Part shown: in pieces, positions 7,658-16,704 of the stretch
How the letters are laid out: the number at the start of each line of letters is the position of its first letter
Position numbering within the stretch: the stretch's first letter is position 1
Assembly (NCBI GenBank): GCA_910587155.1
Contig: CAJULA010000029.1
Location: 1-36,879, forward strand
Source of the DNA: an uncultured Lachnospiraceae bacterium
GTDB lineage: Bacteria > Bacillota > Clostridia > Lachnospirales > Lachnospiraceae
Length of the DNA: 36,879 bases
Reading direction: 5' to 3'
Made by a program: the position numbers and the translations under genes
The notes under the pieces: generated by a model
What the model saw: the letters and a program-made list of their open reading frames with translations, nothing else
What the model was told of the DNA's origin: nothing
Database searches by the model: none

Positions 7658-7924
7658 ATGATGGAATTCGATAAGCTGAAAGAGGTTATTGCAGGTGTGC
7701 TGAGTGTGGACCCCAACGAGATTGCGGAAGAGACTACCTTTATGGAAGATCTGGGAGCGGATTCTCTGGATCTGTTTCAGATCGTTATGGGGATCGAAGA
7801 GACATTTGAGATTAAGATACCGCCCGGGGAGTCCGAAAAGGTCACTACGGCGGGGGAGGCTCTGAGACTGATCAGAAGTATGATAAACGAGAAAGAACAG
7901 GCGGCGGAAGATGGCAATGTATGA
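7658..7924 (+). CDS. acpP: Acyl carrier protein
   Basis: An 88-residue acidic four-helix carrier that holds growing fatty acyl chains on a phosphopantetheine arm. The attachment serine is Ser36 in DLGADSLDLFQ. Usual LGADSLDxxE is here LDLFQIVMGIEE, so the normally acidic residue of helix II after the serine (consensus E) is Q, a modest divergence. It is also slightly longer than the classic 77-residue AcpP. The start is placed at the ATG at 7658 behind AGAGGAAGGG (a second ATG follows at 7661). The 3' end overlaps rnc by 14 bp. Confidence 0.93.
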   Translation: MMEFDKLKEVIAGVLSVDPNEIAEETTFMEDLGADSLDLFQIVMGIEETFEIKIPPGESEKVTTAGEALRLIRSMINEKEQAAEDGNV

Positions 7925-8615
7925 CAGACTGGGGATGGAACTGCTGGAGGAGCGGATCGGCTATACCTTCCGGGATAAAAAGCTGCTGAAACAGGCGCTG
8001 ACCCACAGTTCTTTTGCAAACGAACAGAAAATAAACAAATGGGACGATTATGAGCGGATTGAATTTCTGGGGGACGCGGTGCTGGAACTGATTTCCAGCG
8101 ATTATCTCTACCGGGAAAATCCCAGACTGTCAGAGGGCGAACTGACAAAGAAGCGTTCCTCCATGGTCTGTGAGCCTGCGCTGGCGTTTTGTGCCCGTGA
8201 CCTGGAACTGGGCCGGTTTATCTTTCTGGGAAAAGGGGAAGAGGCCACCGGAGGGAGAAAGCGGGAATCCATCACGTCAGACGTACTGGAGGCGCTGATC
8301 GGCGCCATCTATCTGGACGGCGGTATTTCCTGTGCAAAGACATTTATCGACAGATTTGTACTGTCTGATCTGGAAAACAAGCAGCTTTTCTATGACAGTA
8401 AGACGATCCTGCAGGAGCAGGTACAGAAAGAAGGCGGAGGGCATCTGCACTATGTACTTGTGGAAGAGTCCGGGCCCGAGCATGACAAACAGTTTCATGT
8501 AAAAGCCATGATAGACGAAAAGAAGATCGGGGAAGGCACCGGCAGGACAAAGAAGCATGCGGAACAGCAGGCGGCTTACCAGGCGCTTCTTTCCCGGAAA
8601 AAACAGGACGGGTAA
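7911..8615 (+). CDS. rnc: Ribonuclease III
   Basis: A double-strand-specific endoribonuclease that processes rRNA precursors and structured mRNAs. The 234-residue protein has the N-terminal RNase III domain with signature ERIEFLGDAVLEL (about 48-60) and the second acidic active-site stretch SDVLEALIGAIYLDGG. A C-terminal double-stranded RNA-binding domain ends in GTGRTKKHAEQQAAYQALL. The start at 7911 lies inside the end of acpP; an ATG at 7917 is also possible. It sits 8 bp before smc, the common rnc-smc-ftsY arrangement. Confidence 0.96.
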   Translation: MAMYDRLGMELLEERIGYTFRDKKLLKQALTHSSFANEQKINKWDDYERIEFLGDAVLELISSDYLYRENPRLSEGELTKKRSSMVCEPALAFCARDLELGRFIFLGKGEEATGGRKRESITSDVLEALIGAIYLDGGISCAKTFIDRFVLSDLENKQLFYDSKTILQEQVQKEGGGHLHYVLVEESGPEHDKQFHVKAMIDEKKIGEGTGRTKKHAEQQAAYQALLSRKKQDG

Positions 8616-8623
8616 CGGCATCT

Positions 8624-11600
8624 ATGTATTTAAAAAGCATCGAAGTACAGGGGTTTAAATCCTTTGCCAATAAGATAAAATTTCAGTTTCACAACGGGAT
8701 TACCGCGATTGTAGGGCCAAACGGGAGCGGCAAGAGCAATGTGGCCGACGCAGTCCGCTGGGTGCTGGGGGAGCAGCGGATCAAGCAGCTGCGCGGGGCA
8801 TCCATGCAGGATGTGATTTTTTCCGGGACGGAAGCCAGAAAGCCGCTCAGCTACGCTTATGTGGCTATCACACTGGACAATGCGGACCATCAGCTGGCCA
8901 TTGACTACGAAGAAGTAACGGTAGCCAGGCGGATCTACCGCTCCGGAGAGAGTGAGTATTCCATCAACGGAAGCATCTGCCGCCTGAAAGATGTCAATGA
9001 ACTGTTTTACGATACGGGTATCGGCAAGGAAGGGTATTCCATCATCGGGCAGGGACAGATTGATAAGATCCTCAGCGGCAAGCCGGAAGAGAAACGGGAA
9101 CTTTTTGATGAGGCGGCCGGGATCGTGAAGTTCAAGCGCAGGAAGAATACGGCCCAGAAGAAGCTGGAGGAAGAAAAACAGAATCTGCTTCGTGTCAGGG
9201 ATATTCTCGCAGAGCTGGAAAAGCAGATCGAACCGCTGGAGAGGCAGTCTGAGACAGCAAAGGTGTATCTGCGGAAAAAAGAAGAGTTAAAAAGTCTCGA
9301 TGTGAATCTGTTCCTTGTGGAGAACCTTCATATCAGGGAGCAGCTGGAAGAAGCCGCGGAAAAGTACCGGATCGCGGACGGCGAACTGAAAGAGACGACG
9401 AAAGCCTACGAAAAGACGAAGGAAGAGTATGAGCGGATACAGGGAGAACTGGAACGGCTGGAAGAGACAATCGAGCACGCACGCCAGACCCTGACAGACA
9501 CCAGTGTGCTTAAGGGAAAGCTGGAAGGTGAGATCAATGTCCTCAAAGAGCAGATCCGCTCCGGGGAGAGCAGCAGAGCGCATCTTACAAACCGCAGAGA
9601 AACGGTGGCAGATCATATCCGCAGCGGGGAAAGAGACAGAGATGCCGTCTCCGAGGACAAACGACAGACAGACGAAAAAGCGGCACAGGCTGAGGCGGCA
9701 AGGGCACAGGCCGCCGGGCTGCTGGAAGAGATCCAGAACAGAATCGAAGAATATAATACAAAGATTGAAGCCGGAAAAAATGATATCATGGGAGCGCTCA
9801 ATGAACGGGCGGCGATCCGTTCACGGATGGAGCGCCTTGCAACCATGCTGGAACAGGCGCAGATCCGCAAGGCGGAGCTTAATTCCAGACTGCTGCGGGC
9901 CAGATCGGATGAGGCAGAGCAGAAGGAGACGATCCGGCAGCTGAAAGAGCAGTTTGAGGCAGTGTGTGTCAGTCTGCGGCAGCTAAGCGATAAGCAGGCG
10001 GCGCAGGAGGCGCGGATCAGCCAGATCAAGCCGGAACTGACAAAGAAGGACGGCGAGCTGCGCCAGGCACAGGTGCTCTGTCAGCAGGCAACATCCAGAC
10101 TGGAAGCGCTGATGGGACTGACCGAGCGTTATGAAGGCTATGGCAACAGTGTCATGCGGGTGATGGAGCAGAAGGAGAAGCCGGAAGGCGCCGGTATCAT
10201 AGGCGTGGCGGCGGACATCATCAAAGTGGATAAAAAGTATGAGACTGCCATTGAGACAGCGCTTGGCGGCAATATCAGAAATATCGTCACCGAGGATGAA
10301 GAGACGGCCAAGCGCATGATTACGTTTCTGAAAAAGACAAAAAGCGGCCGCGCCACGTTCCTGCCGCTGACAGGGATCAGAAATGTTCAGGAGTTTAAAC
10401 AGACGGCGGTTCTTTCCGAGCCGGGGGTTATCGGTCTGGCGGATGCTCTGGTGCGCACGGAAAAGAAATACGAAGGTGTGGCCAGGTCGCTGCTGGGGCG
10501 TATCGTCGTGGTGGATCATATGGATCATGCGGTTAAGATTGCCCGCAAATATGATTACAGCCTGCGCATGGTGACAATCGAAGGGGAACAGCTTATGCCG
10601 GGCGGTTCCATCAGCGGCGGCGCCTTCAAAAACACGTCGAACCTTCTGGGCAGGCGCAGGGAAATCGAAGAACTGCAGGCCAGAGAAAAAGAATACCGGG
10701 AGGATGTGGGCAGGATACAGGCGCAGATTGAAGCGATCAAGGAAGAGAGAAACGGGCTGCGCAGGGACCTGGAGATCATCCGCCAGACGCTGCAGGAGAA
10801 ATTCATCGAACAGAATACTGCCCGGCTCAATGTGATGGCGGCAGAAGAGAAATGGAACGAGACAGAAGCCGGTTTCGGCTCTCTGGAAGAGGAACAGGAG
10901 GAAATCAGAGGGCAGATTCTGCAGATCGGAAAAGACAGAGAAGAGACGGCTGCTCAGCTTGCCGATTCCGAAGAACTCGAACAGACCGTGCAGGCCAGGA
11001 TAGGAGAATACCAGAAAATATTGGAAGAGCAGAGGGGAGAGGAATCACGGCAGAGCGCGAAGGTGTCCGAGTGGGATGTGGAGGCGGAAAAATTCCGCCA
11101 GCAGCAGAAATTCAAACAACAGAATGTGGACCGTATCAATGCGCAGCTGGAGGAACTGTCCCGGGAACTGGCGGAAATCGTGGAAGAACTCGCTGCCAAC
11201 GAAGAGGAGATGCGCAGAAAGCAGAGTAATATCGCGGAGATTGAAAAGACGATCGTAAACTCCCGCAGTGCGGGCGATACGGCACAGGAGACCATGCGGG
11301 CCGATATGGCCAGAAAGGAAGAGCTGTCAACGCGGCAGAAAAATTTCTTTACCGTGCGGGAAGAGCTGGCAGAGAAAAAAAGCGGCCTGGATAAAGAGGT
11401 TTACCGTCTGAATACCCAGAAAGAAAAGCTGGAGGCATCCATGGAAGCCCAGATCAACTATATGTGGGATGAATATGAGATTACCCTCACTGATGCGGCG
11501 GCGCTGCGCAAGGAAGAACTGGGCGATCTGCCCGCCATGAAAAAGGAGATCGCCTCCCTGAAGGATCAGATCAGGAAGCTGGGCGATGTCAATGTCAATG

Positions 11601-12190
11601 CCATTGAAGATTATAAGAATCTGATGGAGCGCTACGGATTCTTAAAAGAGCAGCATGACGATCTGGTGGAAGCCGAGCAGACATTGCTGGGGATCATAGA
11701 AGAGCTGGACGGCGCCATGCGCAGGCAGTTTCAGGAAAAATTCGGTCAGATCGGCCGGGAGTTTGATAACGTGTTCAAAGAGCTGTTCGGAGGCGGAAAA
11801 GGGACACTGGAACTGCAGGAAGAGGAGGATATCCTGGAGGCCGGGATCCGCATCATCGCCCAGCCCCCGGGGAAGAAGCTCCAGAATATGATGCAGCTTT
11901 CCGGCGGGGAAAAAGCGCTGACCGCCATCGCCCTTTTATTTGCCATCCAGAACTTAAAGCCGTCGCCGTTCTGTCTTCTGGATGAGATAGAGGCGGCGCT
12001 GGATGAAAACAATGTGGGCCGGTTTGTAAAATATCTGCATAAACTGACGAAGAGTACGCAGTTTATCGTTATCACCCATCGACGGGGCACGATGGAGGAA
12101 GCGGACAGGCTGTATGGGATCACCATGCAGGAGAAGGGGATTTCCACCCTTGTGAGTGTAAATCTGATCGACGGGCAGCTGGATGCGTGA
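8624..12190 (+). CDS. smc: Chromosome segregation ATPase SMC
   Basis: The core subunit of bacterial condensin, which organises and segregates the chromosome with ScpA/ScpB. At 1188 residues it has the full family plan. An N-terminal head carries Walker A GPNGSGKSN (31-39). A coiled-coil arm rich in Glu/Lys/Gln/Arg runs to about residue 500. The hinge domain (about 500-670) includes GIIGVAADIIKV and ends with MPGGSISGG. The second coiled coil is followed by the C-terminal head with signature LSGGEKALTAIALLF (about 1090) and Walker B FCLLDEIEAALDE (about 1115). It starts 8 bp after rnc, and ftsY starts 33 bp after its stop. Confidence 0.98.
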   Translation: MYLKSIEVQGFKSFANKIKFQFHNGITAIVGPNGSGKSNVADAVRWVLGEQRIKQLRGASMQDVIFSGTEARKPLSYAYVAITLDNADHQLAIDYEEVTVARRIYRSGESEYSINGSICRLKDVNELFYDTGIGKEGYSIIGQGQIDKILSGKPEEKRELFDEAAGIVKFKRRKNTAQKKLEEEKQNLLRVRDILAELEKQIEPLERQSETAKVYLRKKEELKSLDVNLFLVENLHIREQLEEAAEKYRIADGELKETTKAYEKTKEEYERIQGELERLEETIEHARQTLTDTSVLKGKLEGEINVLKEQIRSGESSRAHLTNRRETVADHIRSGERDRDAVSEDKRQTDEKAAQAEAARAQAAGLLEEIQNRIEEYNTKIEAGKNDIMGALNERAAIRSRMERLATMLEQAQIRKAELNSRLLRARSDEAEQKETIRQLKEQFEAVCVSLRQLSDKQAAQEARISQIKPELTKKDGELRQAQVLCQQATSRLEALMGLTERYEGYGNSVMRVMEQKEKPEGAGIIGVAADIIKVDKKYETAIETALGGNIRNIVTEDEETAKRMITFLKKTKSGRATFLPLTGIRNVQEFKQTAVLSEPGVIGLADALVRTEKKYEGVARSLLGRIVVVDHMDHAVKIARKYDYSLRMVTIEGEQLMPGGSISGGAFKNTSNLLGRRREIEELQAREKEYREDVGRIQAQIEAIKEERNGLRRDLEIIRQTLQEKFIEQNTARLNVMAAEEKWNETEAGFGSLEEEQEEIRGQILQIGKDREETAAQLADSEELEQTVQARIGEYQKILEEQRGEESRQSAKVSEWDVEAEKFRQQQKFKQQNVDRINAQLEELSRELAEIVEELAANEEEMRRKQSNIAEIEKTIVNSRSAGDTAQETMRADMARKEELSTRQKNFFTVREELAEKKSGLDKEVYRLNTQKEKLEASMEAQINYMWDEYEITLTDAAALRKEELGDLPAMKKEIASLKDQIRKLGDVNVNAIEDYKNLMERYGFLKEQHDDLVEAEQTLLGIIEELDGAMRRQFQEKFGQIGREFDNVFKELFGGGKGTLELQEEEDILEAGIRIIAQPPGKKLQNMMQLSGGEKALTAIALLFAIQNLKPSPFCLLDEIEAALDENNVGRFVKYLHKLTKSTQFIVITHRRGTMEEADRLYGITMQEKGISTLVSVNLIDGQLDA

Positions 12191-12223
12191 GATATGTCAT
12201 AACAGAAGGGAGCCGCAGATGAT

Positions 12224-13171
12224 ATGAGCGGAGAGAAAAAGGGATTTTTCAGCCGTCTGAAAGAAGGGCTGACGAAAACAAGAAATAATATCGTACAGGG
12301 AATTGACGATCTGTTCAACGGCTATTCCATGATTGATGAAGAGTTTTACGAGGAACTGGAAGAGATTCTGATCATGGGCGATATCGGTGTAGGCGCCACA
12401 GGCTCCATATTGGAAAGACTGCGGCAGCAGGTGCGGGAGAGGCGGCTGCGGGAACCGGCTGCCTGCAAGCAGCTCCTGATCGACAGCATCCGGGAGCAGA
12501 TGCAGGTGGGAGAGACAGCCTATGACTTTGAAAAAGAACAGTCCGTGGTGCTGGTGATCGGTGTCAACGGCGTAGGCAAGACAACCTCGGTGGGCAAGCT
12601 GGCAGGGAAGCTGAAAGAGCAGGGCCGAAAGGTTATCCTGGCGGCGGCGGATACGTTCCGGGCGGCGGCGGGAGAACAGCTGACAGAATGGGCGCACCGG
12701 GCCGGCGTGGAGATTATCGGCGGTATGGAAGGCTCCGATCCGGCTTCTGTCATCTATGATGCCGTGCATGCGGCGAAGGCCAGGGAGGCGGATGTGCTCT
12801 TGTGCGATACGGCGGGCAGGCTTCACAATAAAAGAAATCTGATGGAAGAACTGAAAAAGATCGACCGCATCATCGAAAAGGAATTTCCGCAGGCACATCG
12901 GGAGAATCTGGTCGTGCTGGACGGCACCACCGGGCAGAATGCGCTGCAGCAGGCACGGGATTTTGGAGAAGTCACCAATCTGACCGGTATTATCCTGACA
13001 AAAATGGACGGGACGGCCAAAGGAGGCATCGCCGTAGCCATCCAGTCGGAGCTGCATGTGCCGGTGAAATATATCGGGATCGGCGAGACGATCGACGATC
13101 TGCAGAAGTTTGATCCGGACGAATTTGTGAATGCCCTGTTTGACAGTAAAGGAGTGGGAGTCAATGAGTAA
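12224..13171 (+). CDS. ftsY: Signal recognition particle receptor FtsY
   Basis: The GTPase receptor that docks the SRP-ribosome complex at the membrane for co-translational insertion. The 315-residue protein has a short charged N-terminal region, the N domain (IDDLFNGYSMIDEEFYEELE), and the G domain: P-loop GVNGVGKTTSVGKLA (about 113-127), DTFRAAAGEQL, DTAGRLHNKRNLMEEL and TKMDGTAKGG. It lacks the long acidic A domain of enterobacterial FtsY, as usual in Firmicutes. The stop overlaps the next gene by 8 bp. Confidence 0.97.
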   Translation: MSGEKKGFFSRLKEGLTKTRNNIVQGIDDLFNGYSMIDEEFYEELEEILIMGDIGVGATGSILERLRQQVRERRLREPAACKQLLIDSIREQMQVGETAYDFEKEQSVVLVIGVNGVGKTTSVGKLAGKLKEQGRKVILAAADTFRAAAGEQLTEWAHRAGVEIIGGMEGSDPASVIYDAVHAAKAREADVLLCDTAGRLHNKRNLMEELKKIDRIIEKEFPQAHRENLVVLDGTTGQNALQQARDFGEVTNLTGIILTKMDGTAKGGIAVAIQSELHVPVKYIGIGETIDDLQKFDPDEFVNALFDSKGVGVNE

Positions 13172-14387
13172 AGAGATGCTGACACTGGAAGCTTTTGAAG
13201 AGGCTTCCGAAATCGTAAAAAAAGTAACGTCAGAGACAAAGCTTGTTTACAGCGACTATCTGAGCCGCCAGACCGGGAACAAGGTATATCTGAAACCGGA
13301 GAATATGCAGTTTACAGGCGCCTATAAAGTGCGCGGCGCTTACTACAAGATGAGTACCCTTACCGAGGAGGAGCGAAGCCGGGGACTGATTACCGCCTCT
13401 GCCGGGAACCATGCCCAGGGTGTGGCCTATGCCGCCGGATGCTATGGCGCGAAAGCGACGATTGTCATGCCCACGACCACGCCTCTGATGAAGGTGACCA
13501 GGACAAGAGGCTATGGGGCGGATGTGGTGCTTCATGGCGACGTCTACGACGAAGCCTGCGCCCATGCGCTGGAACTGGCCCAGGAACACGGCTATACCTT
13601 CATCCATCCCTTTGACGATGAGGCAGTGGCTACAGGGCAGGGCACCATTGCCATGGAGATTTTCAAGGAACTGCCGCTGGTGGACTATATCCTTGTCCCC
13701 ATCGGGGGCGGCGGACTGGCGACAGGCGTATCCACGCTGGCCAAGCTGCTCAATCCCAAGATTAAGGTGATCGGTGTGGAGCCTGCCGGAGCCAACTGTA
13801 TGCAGGAATCCTTAAAGCGGGGAGAGGTGACGACACTGCCCGGTGTCAATACCATTGCGGACGGTACGGCAGTCAAAACGCCCGGCACAAAAATTTTCCC
13901 GTATATTCAGAAGAATCTGGACGATATTATAACAGTAGAGGACCGTGAACTGGTCGTATCATTTCTGGATATGGTGGAAAATCACAAGATGGTGGTGGAA
14001 AATTCCGGGCTTCTGACCGTGGCGGCACTGAAACAGGTAAAACCGGAAAATAAAAAAGTAGTCTCCATCCTGAGCGGCGGCAATATGGACATTATTACCA
14101 TGTCATCGGTCGTGCAGCAGGGGCTGATCTTCCGTGACAGAATCTTCTCGGTGTCTGTGCTTCTGCCGGACAAGCCGGGCGAATTGTGCCGGGTGGCTTC
14201 CGTGATTGCCGGCGAAAACGGCAATGTGATCAAGCTGGAGCATAATCAGTTCGTATCTACCAACCGCAACGCGGCGGTGGAGCTGCGCATCACCATGGAG
14301 GCCTTTGGAACGGAGCATAAAGAGCAGATCATCACGGCGCTGGAGCGGGAAGGCTATCAGCCCAGAGTGATAGCGGCCAGTATCTGA
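13164..14387 (+). CDS. ilvA: Threonine ammonia-lyase (threonine dehydratase) with C-terminal ACT domain
   Basis: A PLP enzyme that deaminates threonine to 2-oxobutyrate, feeding isoleucine synthesis or propionate-type fermentation. The 407-residue protein has the fold-type II core with PLP lysine 55 in TGAYKVRGA, the phosphate-binding glycine loop GGGGLATG (about 180) and a single ACT-like domain from about residue 327 (FSVSVLLPDKPGELCRV). This short, one-ACT form is common in Clostridia and may be either biosynthetic or catabolic. The start at 13164 has GGAGTGGGAG upstream and overlaps the end of ftsY. A promoter specific to it was not found. Confidence 0.92.
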   Translation: MSKEMLTLEAFEEASEIVKKVTSETKLVYSDYLSRQTGNKVYLKPENMQFTGAYKVRGAYYKMSTLTEEERSRGLITASAGNHAQGVAYAAGCYGAKATIVMPTTTPLMKVTRTRGYGADVVLHGDVYDEACAHALELAQEHGYTFIHPFDDEAVATGQGTIAMEIFKELPLVDYILVPIGGGGLATGVSTLAKLLNPKIKVIGVEPAGANCMQESLKRGEVTTLPGVNTIADGTAVKTPGTKIFPYIQKNLDDIITVEDRELVVSFLDMVENHKMVVENSGLLTVAALKQVKPENKKVVSILSGGNMDIITMSSVVQQGLIFRDRIFSVSVLLPDKPGELCRVASVIAGENGNVIKLEHNQFVSTNRNAAVELRITMEAFGTEHKEQIITALEREGYQPRVIAASI

Positions 14388-14404
14388 GAGAGCGGAGGAA
14401 ATGG

Positions 14405-15271
14405 ATGAGCAAAAGAGGCATAAAGAAAAAGCTGAAAAATTACAGTATGATCACACTGGCGGCGATCGTCTATGCGGCGGGAGTCAGTCTCTTTCTGGAT
14501 CCTAACAATCTGGCACCGGGCGGTGTGACCGGGATTGCCATTCTGATCGGTCGTCTGAGCGGACTGGGGACAGGTATCCTGATTTTGCTGCTGAATGTGC
14601 CGCTTTTGCTTCTGGGAATCTGGAAGTTTGGCTGGAAATTCATCTTTTCCACCTTTTATGCCATCTTTGTCATTTCCGCTGCCACGGATATGCTGGCGCC
14701 GGTCGGCGCGGTGACGAAGGAGCCGATTCTGGCGGCGGCGGCCGGCGGTGCGCTGACGGCCGCCGGTCTGGGGATCGTATTCCGCGCCGGAGCGACCACC
14801 GGCGGTATGGATATCGTGATTAAGGTATTGCGGATTAAGTATCCGCATATCCGTACCGGTTCGCTGTTTCTGATCACGGATGTGATGATTGCGTCGATGT
14901 CAGGGCTGGTGTTTGGCAATGTGGATGTGGTATTGTATGCCCTGATCGCCATTTTTATCATGAGTTATGTACTGGATCTGGTATTGTATGGCGGGGATGA
15001 GGCGAAGCTTTTCTATATCGTCAGCGACAGACCGGAAAAGATCGCGGAGCGGATTCTGGGTGAGATTGACCTGGGCGTTACCTATCTGGAAGGAAAAGGC
15101 GCCTACAGCAGCCAGAACAAAAAGGTGATTATGTGTGTGACGAGAAAACAGCAGGCTCCCGGTATCGAGGGGATCGTCAGGGAGGAAGATCCGGGCGCGT
15201 TTATGATTATCTCAGGCGCCTCGGAGATTTACGGCGAAGGGTATAAGAATATATTTGCGGAGAAAATGTAA
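14405..15271 (+). CDS. YitT family membrane protein
   Basis: A 288-residue member of the YitT/DUF161 family. About five to six hydrophobic helices occupy residues 15-200, including ITLAAIVYAAGVSLFLDPNN, GILILLLNVPLLLLGI and IFIMSYVLDLVLYGG. They carry the family segment LAPGGVTGIAIL and the glycine-rich FRAGATTGGMDI. A soluble DUF2179 domain follows from about residue 215. The biochemical role of the family is uncertain; transport has been proposed. The ribosome site GGAGG precedes the start by 7 nt. It begins 17 bp after ilvA and is probably co-transcribed. Confidence 0.9.
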   Translation: MSKRGIKKKLKNYSMITLAAIVYAAGVSLFLDPNNLAPGGVTGIAILIGRLSGLGTGILILLLNVPLLLLGIWKFGWKFIFSTFYAIFVISAATDMLAPVGAVTKEPILAAAAGGALTAAGLGIVFRAGATTGGMDIVIKVLRIKYPHIRTGSLFLITDVMIASMSGLVFGNVDVVLYALIAIFIMSYVLDLVLYGGDEAKLFYIVSDRPEKIAERILGEIDLGVTYLEGKGAYSSQNKKVIMCVTRKQQAPGIEGIVREEDPGAFMIISGASEIYGEGYKNIFAEKM

Positions 15272-15305
15272 CCGTGCATGCCGACTGTTATGACAGCAAA
15301 CGCTC

Positions 15306-15665
15306 TCAGGCCGGAAAATAATAGACTGTGCCGAATGCCGCAATATCCGGATCGGTCTGCTGCCGCTCTTCCTGCTCCGAACTATAGTATCCCTGGTCTT
15401 TCAGATAGGTTTTAAATATTCTGTCCGCATCCGGATCCGGGGAGACTTCCATACCGTCCGCGGTCAGTACCATCATGCTCATATGCTGGCCGTCCATGAT
15501 CGGGCCTACCAGTATGTTTTCGCAGTTCTGGATAAAATTGCGGTGGGAGATGGACTTGCACAGGTCGCTGGTAAACTGTACCTGATTGTGCGACGGATCA
15601 TAGATCAGATAATTCCTCTCCGTATGACGTTCTGATTTGTGGTATTTTTTAAAGATTATTTCCAT
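15306..15665 (-). CDS. Hypothetical protein, 119 aa
   Basis: I do not recognise this family. The protein is soluble and mixed alpha/beta in appearance, without a signal peptide or membrane helix. It has the segment MDGQHMSMMVLTADGMEV, a short helical stretch ADRIFKTYLKDQGYYS and a C-terminal FGTVYYFPA. The start is set by a very good AAGGAGG 8 nt before the ATG at 15665, on the minus strand; a GTG at 15674 is too close to that site. The gene is transcribed away from the AraC gene and towards yitT, with a 34-bp gap between convergent stops. Codon use is like the neighbours. Confidence 0.65.
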   Translation of the reverse strand: MEIIFKKYHKSERHTERNYLIYDPSHNQVQFTSDLCKSISHRNFIQNCENILVGPIMDGQHMSMMVLTADGMEVSPDPDADRIFKTYLKDQGYYSSEQEERQQTDPDIAAFGTVYYFPA

Positions 15666-15689
15666 ACCTGCCACCTCCTTGCTGTCTCT

Positions 15690-15717
15690 ACTATATCAGG
15701 CATTTTCCCATAGTGAA
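15690..15717 (-). promoter_or_regulatory. Possible promoter of the 119-aa hypothetical gene
   Basis: On the minus strand, TTCACT (15712-15717) and TATAGT (15690-15695) are 16 bp apart, 25 bp upstream of the start codon. The match to consensus is moderate. Confidence 0.35.
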
Positions 15718-15822
15718 ATAAGAAATCCTGCCATTCTCCTTGCAAAAAATGCGCATCTGTGAAATACTGATGGAAAAAGAGAGGCAGCTTCCATAAAGCA
15801 GGAGATGCGGGGGTGGGAGAAG

Positions 15823-16704
15823 ATGATGGACAATTATGAAAAGACAGGGTATCTGCGGGAGCCGTTCAGGCTGTTTCATCTGGAGGACTGTCCGGCCGGA
15901 GAGATGAATCTGCATTACCATGATTTTTATAAGATCATAGCCTTTTATGGCGGGTGTGTGACTTATATGATCGAAGGCAAGTCTTATGTGCTGGAACCGG
16001 GGGATATCGTACTGGTGAACCGTTATGATATCCATAAACCGACGATTGATACGTCGATGCCTTATAAACGTACCGTGCTCTATATTTCCGGGGAATGTCT
16101 GGAAAGCTGTGCCCAGGACGACTATGATGCATGTTACTGCTTTTCCCGGGCAGCGGCGGAGAAGTCATATGTATTGAGAATCCGGGAAATCTTTCAGACG
16201 GAGGCAGGGCTTTTGCTGCGCCGTCTGGAGACAGGCGGGCAGCGCTATGGATATCAGCGCGAAGAGAGGCTTTTATTTGAGCTGTTTCTGCTGGCGCTGA
16301 ACCGTTTTTGTATGGAGGCAGGCGGCCGGCAGGAGCTGCGTCCGGCTGCCGTTTATAACCAGAAGGTGATTGACCTGATGACTTATGTACAGGAGCATCT
16401 GTTTGAGGAAATATCCATTGATCAACTGGCGGAAACTTTTTATATCAGCAAATATCATCTGATGCGTCTGTTTAAAAAGGAAACCGGATATACGATACAC
16501 CGCTATATCTCGGAAAAACGGATGGCCGCGGCCAAGGAAAAGCTCCTTTGCGGCGTGCCCGCGGCCAAGGTGAGCGAGGAATGTGGATTCCAGGACTATT
16601 CCACATTCCTGCGCGCGTTTAAAAGCTGCGTGCATATGACGCCTACGGCGTTTGCAGACGGCCGGAAAGACCGGAACTTGGGTGGAGCGTATAATCTTCC
16701 GTGA
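15823..16704 (+). CDS. AraC family transcriptional regulator with N-terminal cupin sensor
   Basis: A 293-residue regulator. The N-terminal half is an AraC-type cupin: LHYHDFYKIIAFYGG and the turn LEPGDIVLVNRYDIH are typical of the sugar- or small-molecule-binding jelly roll. The last 100 residues are a double helix-turn-helix: SIDQLAETFYISKYHLMRLF, then GYTIHRYISEKRMAAAKEKL and VSEECGFQDYSTFLRAFK. The ligand is unknown. The start is ambiguous: ATGs at 15823 and 15826 follow GGTGGGAG, and another ATG at 15805 is possible. The 3' end overlaps the convergent apbE gene by 62 bp. Regulated genes cannot be told from context. Confidence 0.85.
   Translation: MMDNYEKTGYLREPFRLFHLEDCPAGEMNLHYHDFYKIIAFYGGCVTYMIEGKSYVLEPGDIVLVNRYDIHKPTIDTSMPYKRTVLYISGECLESCAQDDYDACYCFSRAAAEKSYVLRIREIFQTEAGLLLRRLETGGQRYGYQREERLLFELFLLALNRFCMEAGGRQELRPAAVYNQKVIDLMTYVQEHLFEEISIDQLAETFYISKYHLMRLFKKETGYTIHRYISEKRMAAAKEKLLCGVPAAKVSEECGFQDYSTFLRAFKSCVHMTPTAFADGRKDRNLGGAYNLP

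Noticed and set aside
6376..7716. 446-codon minus-strand frame across plsX
   Set aside because: Antisense shadow of plsX, which has unambiguous family motifs; the antisense product has no recognisable pattern.
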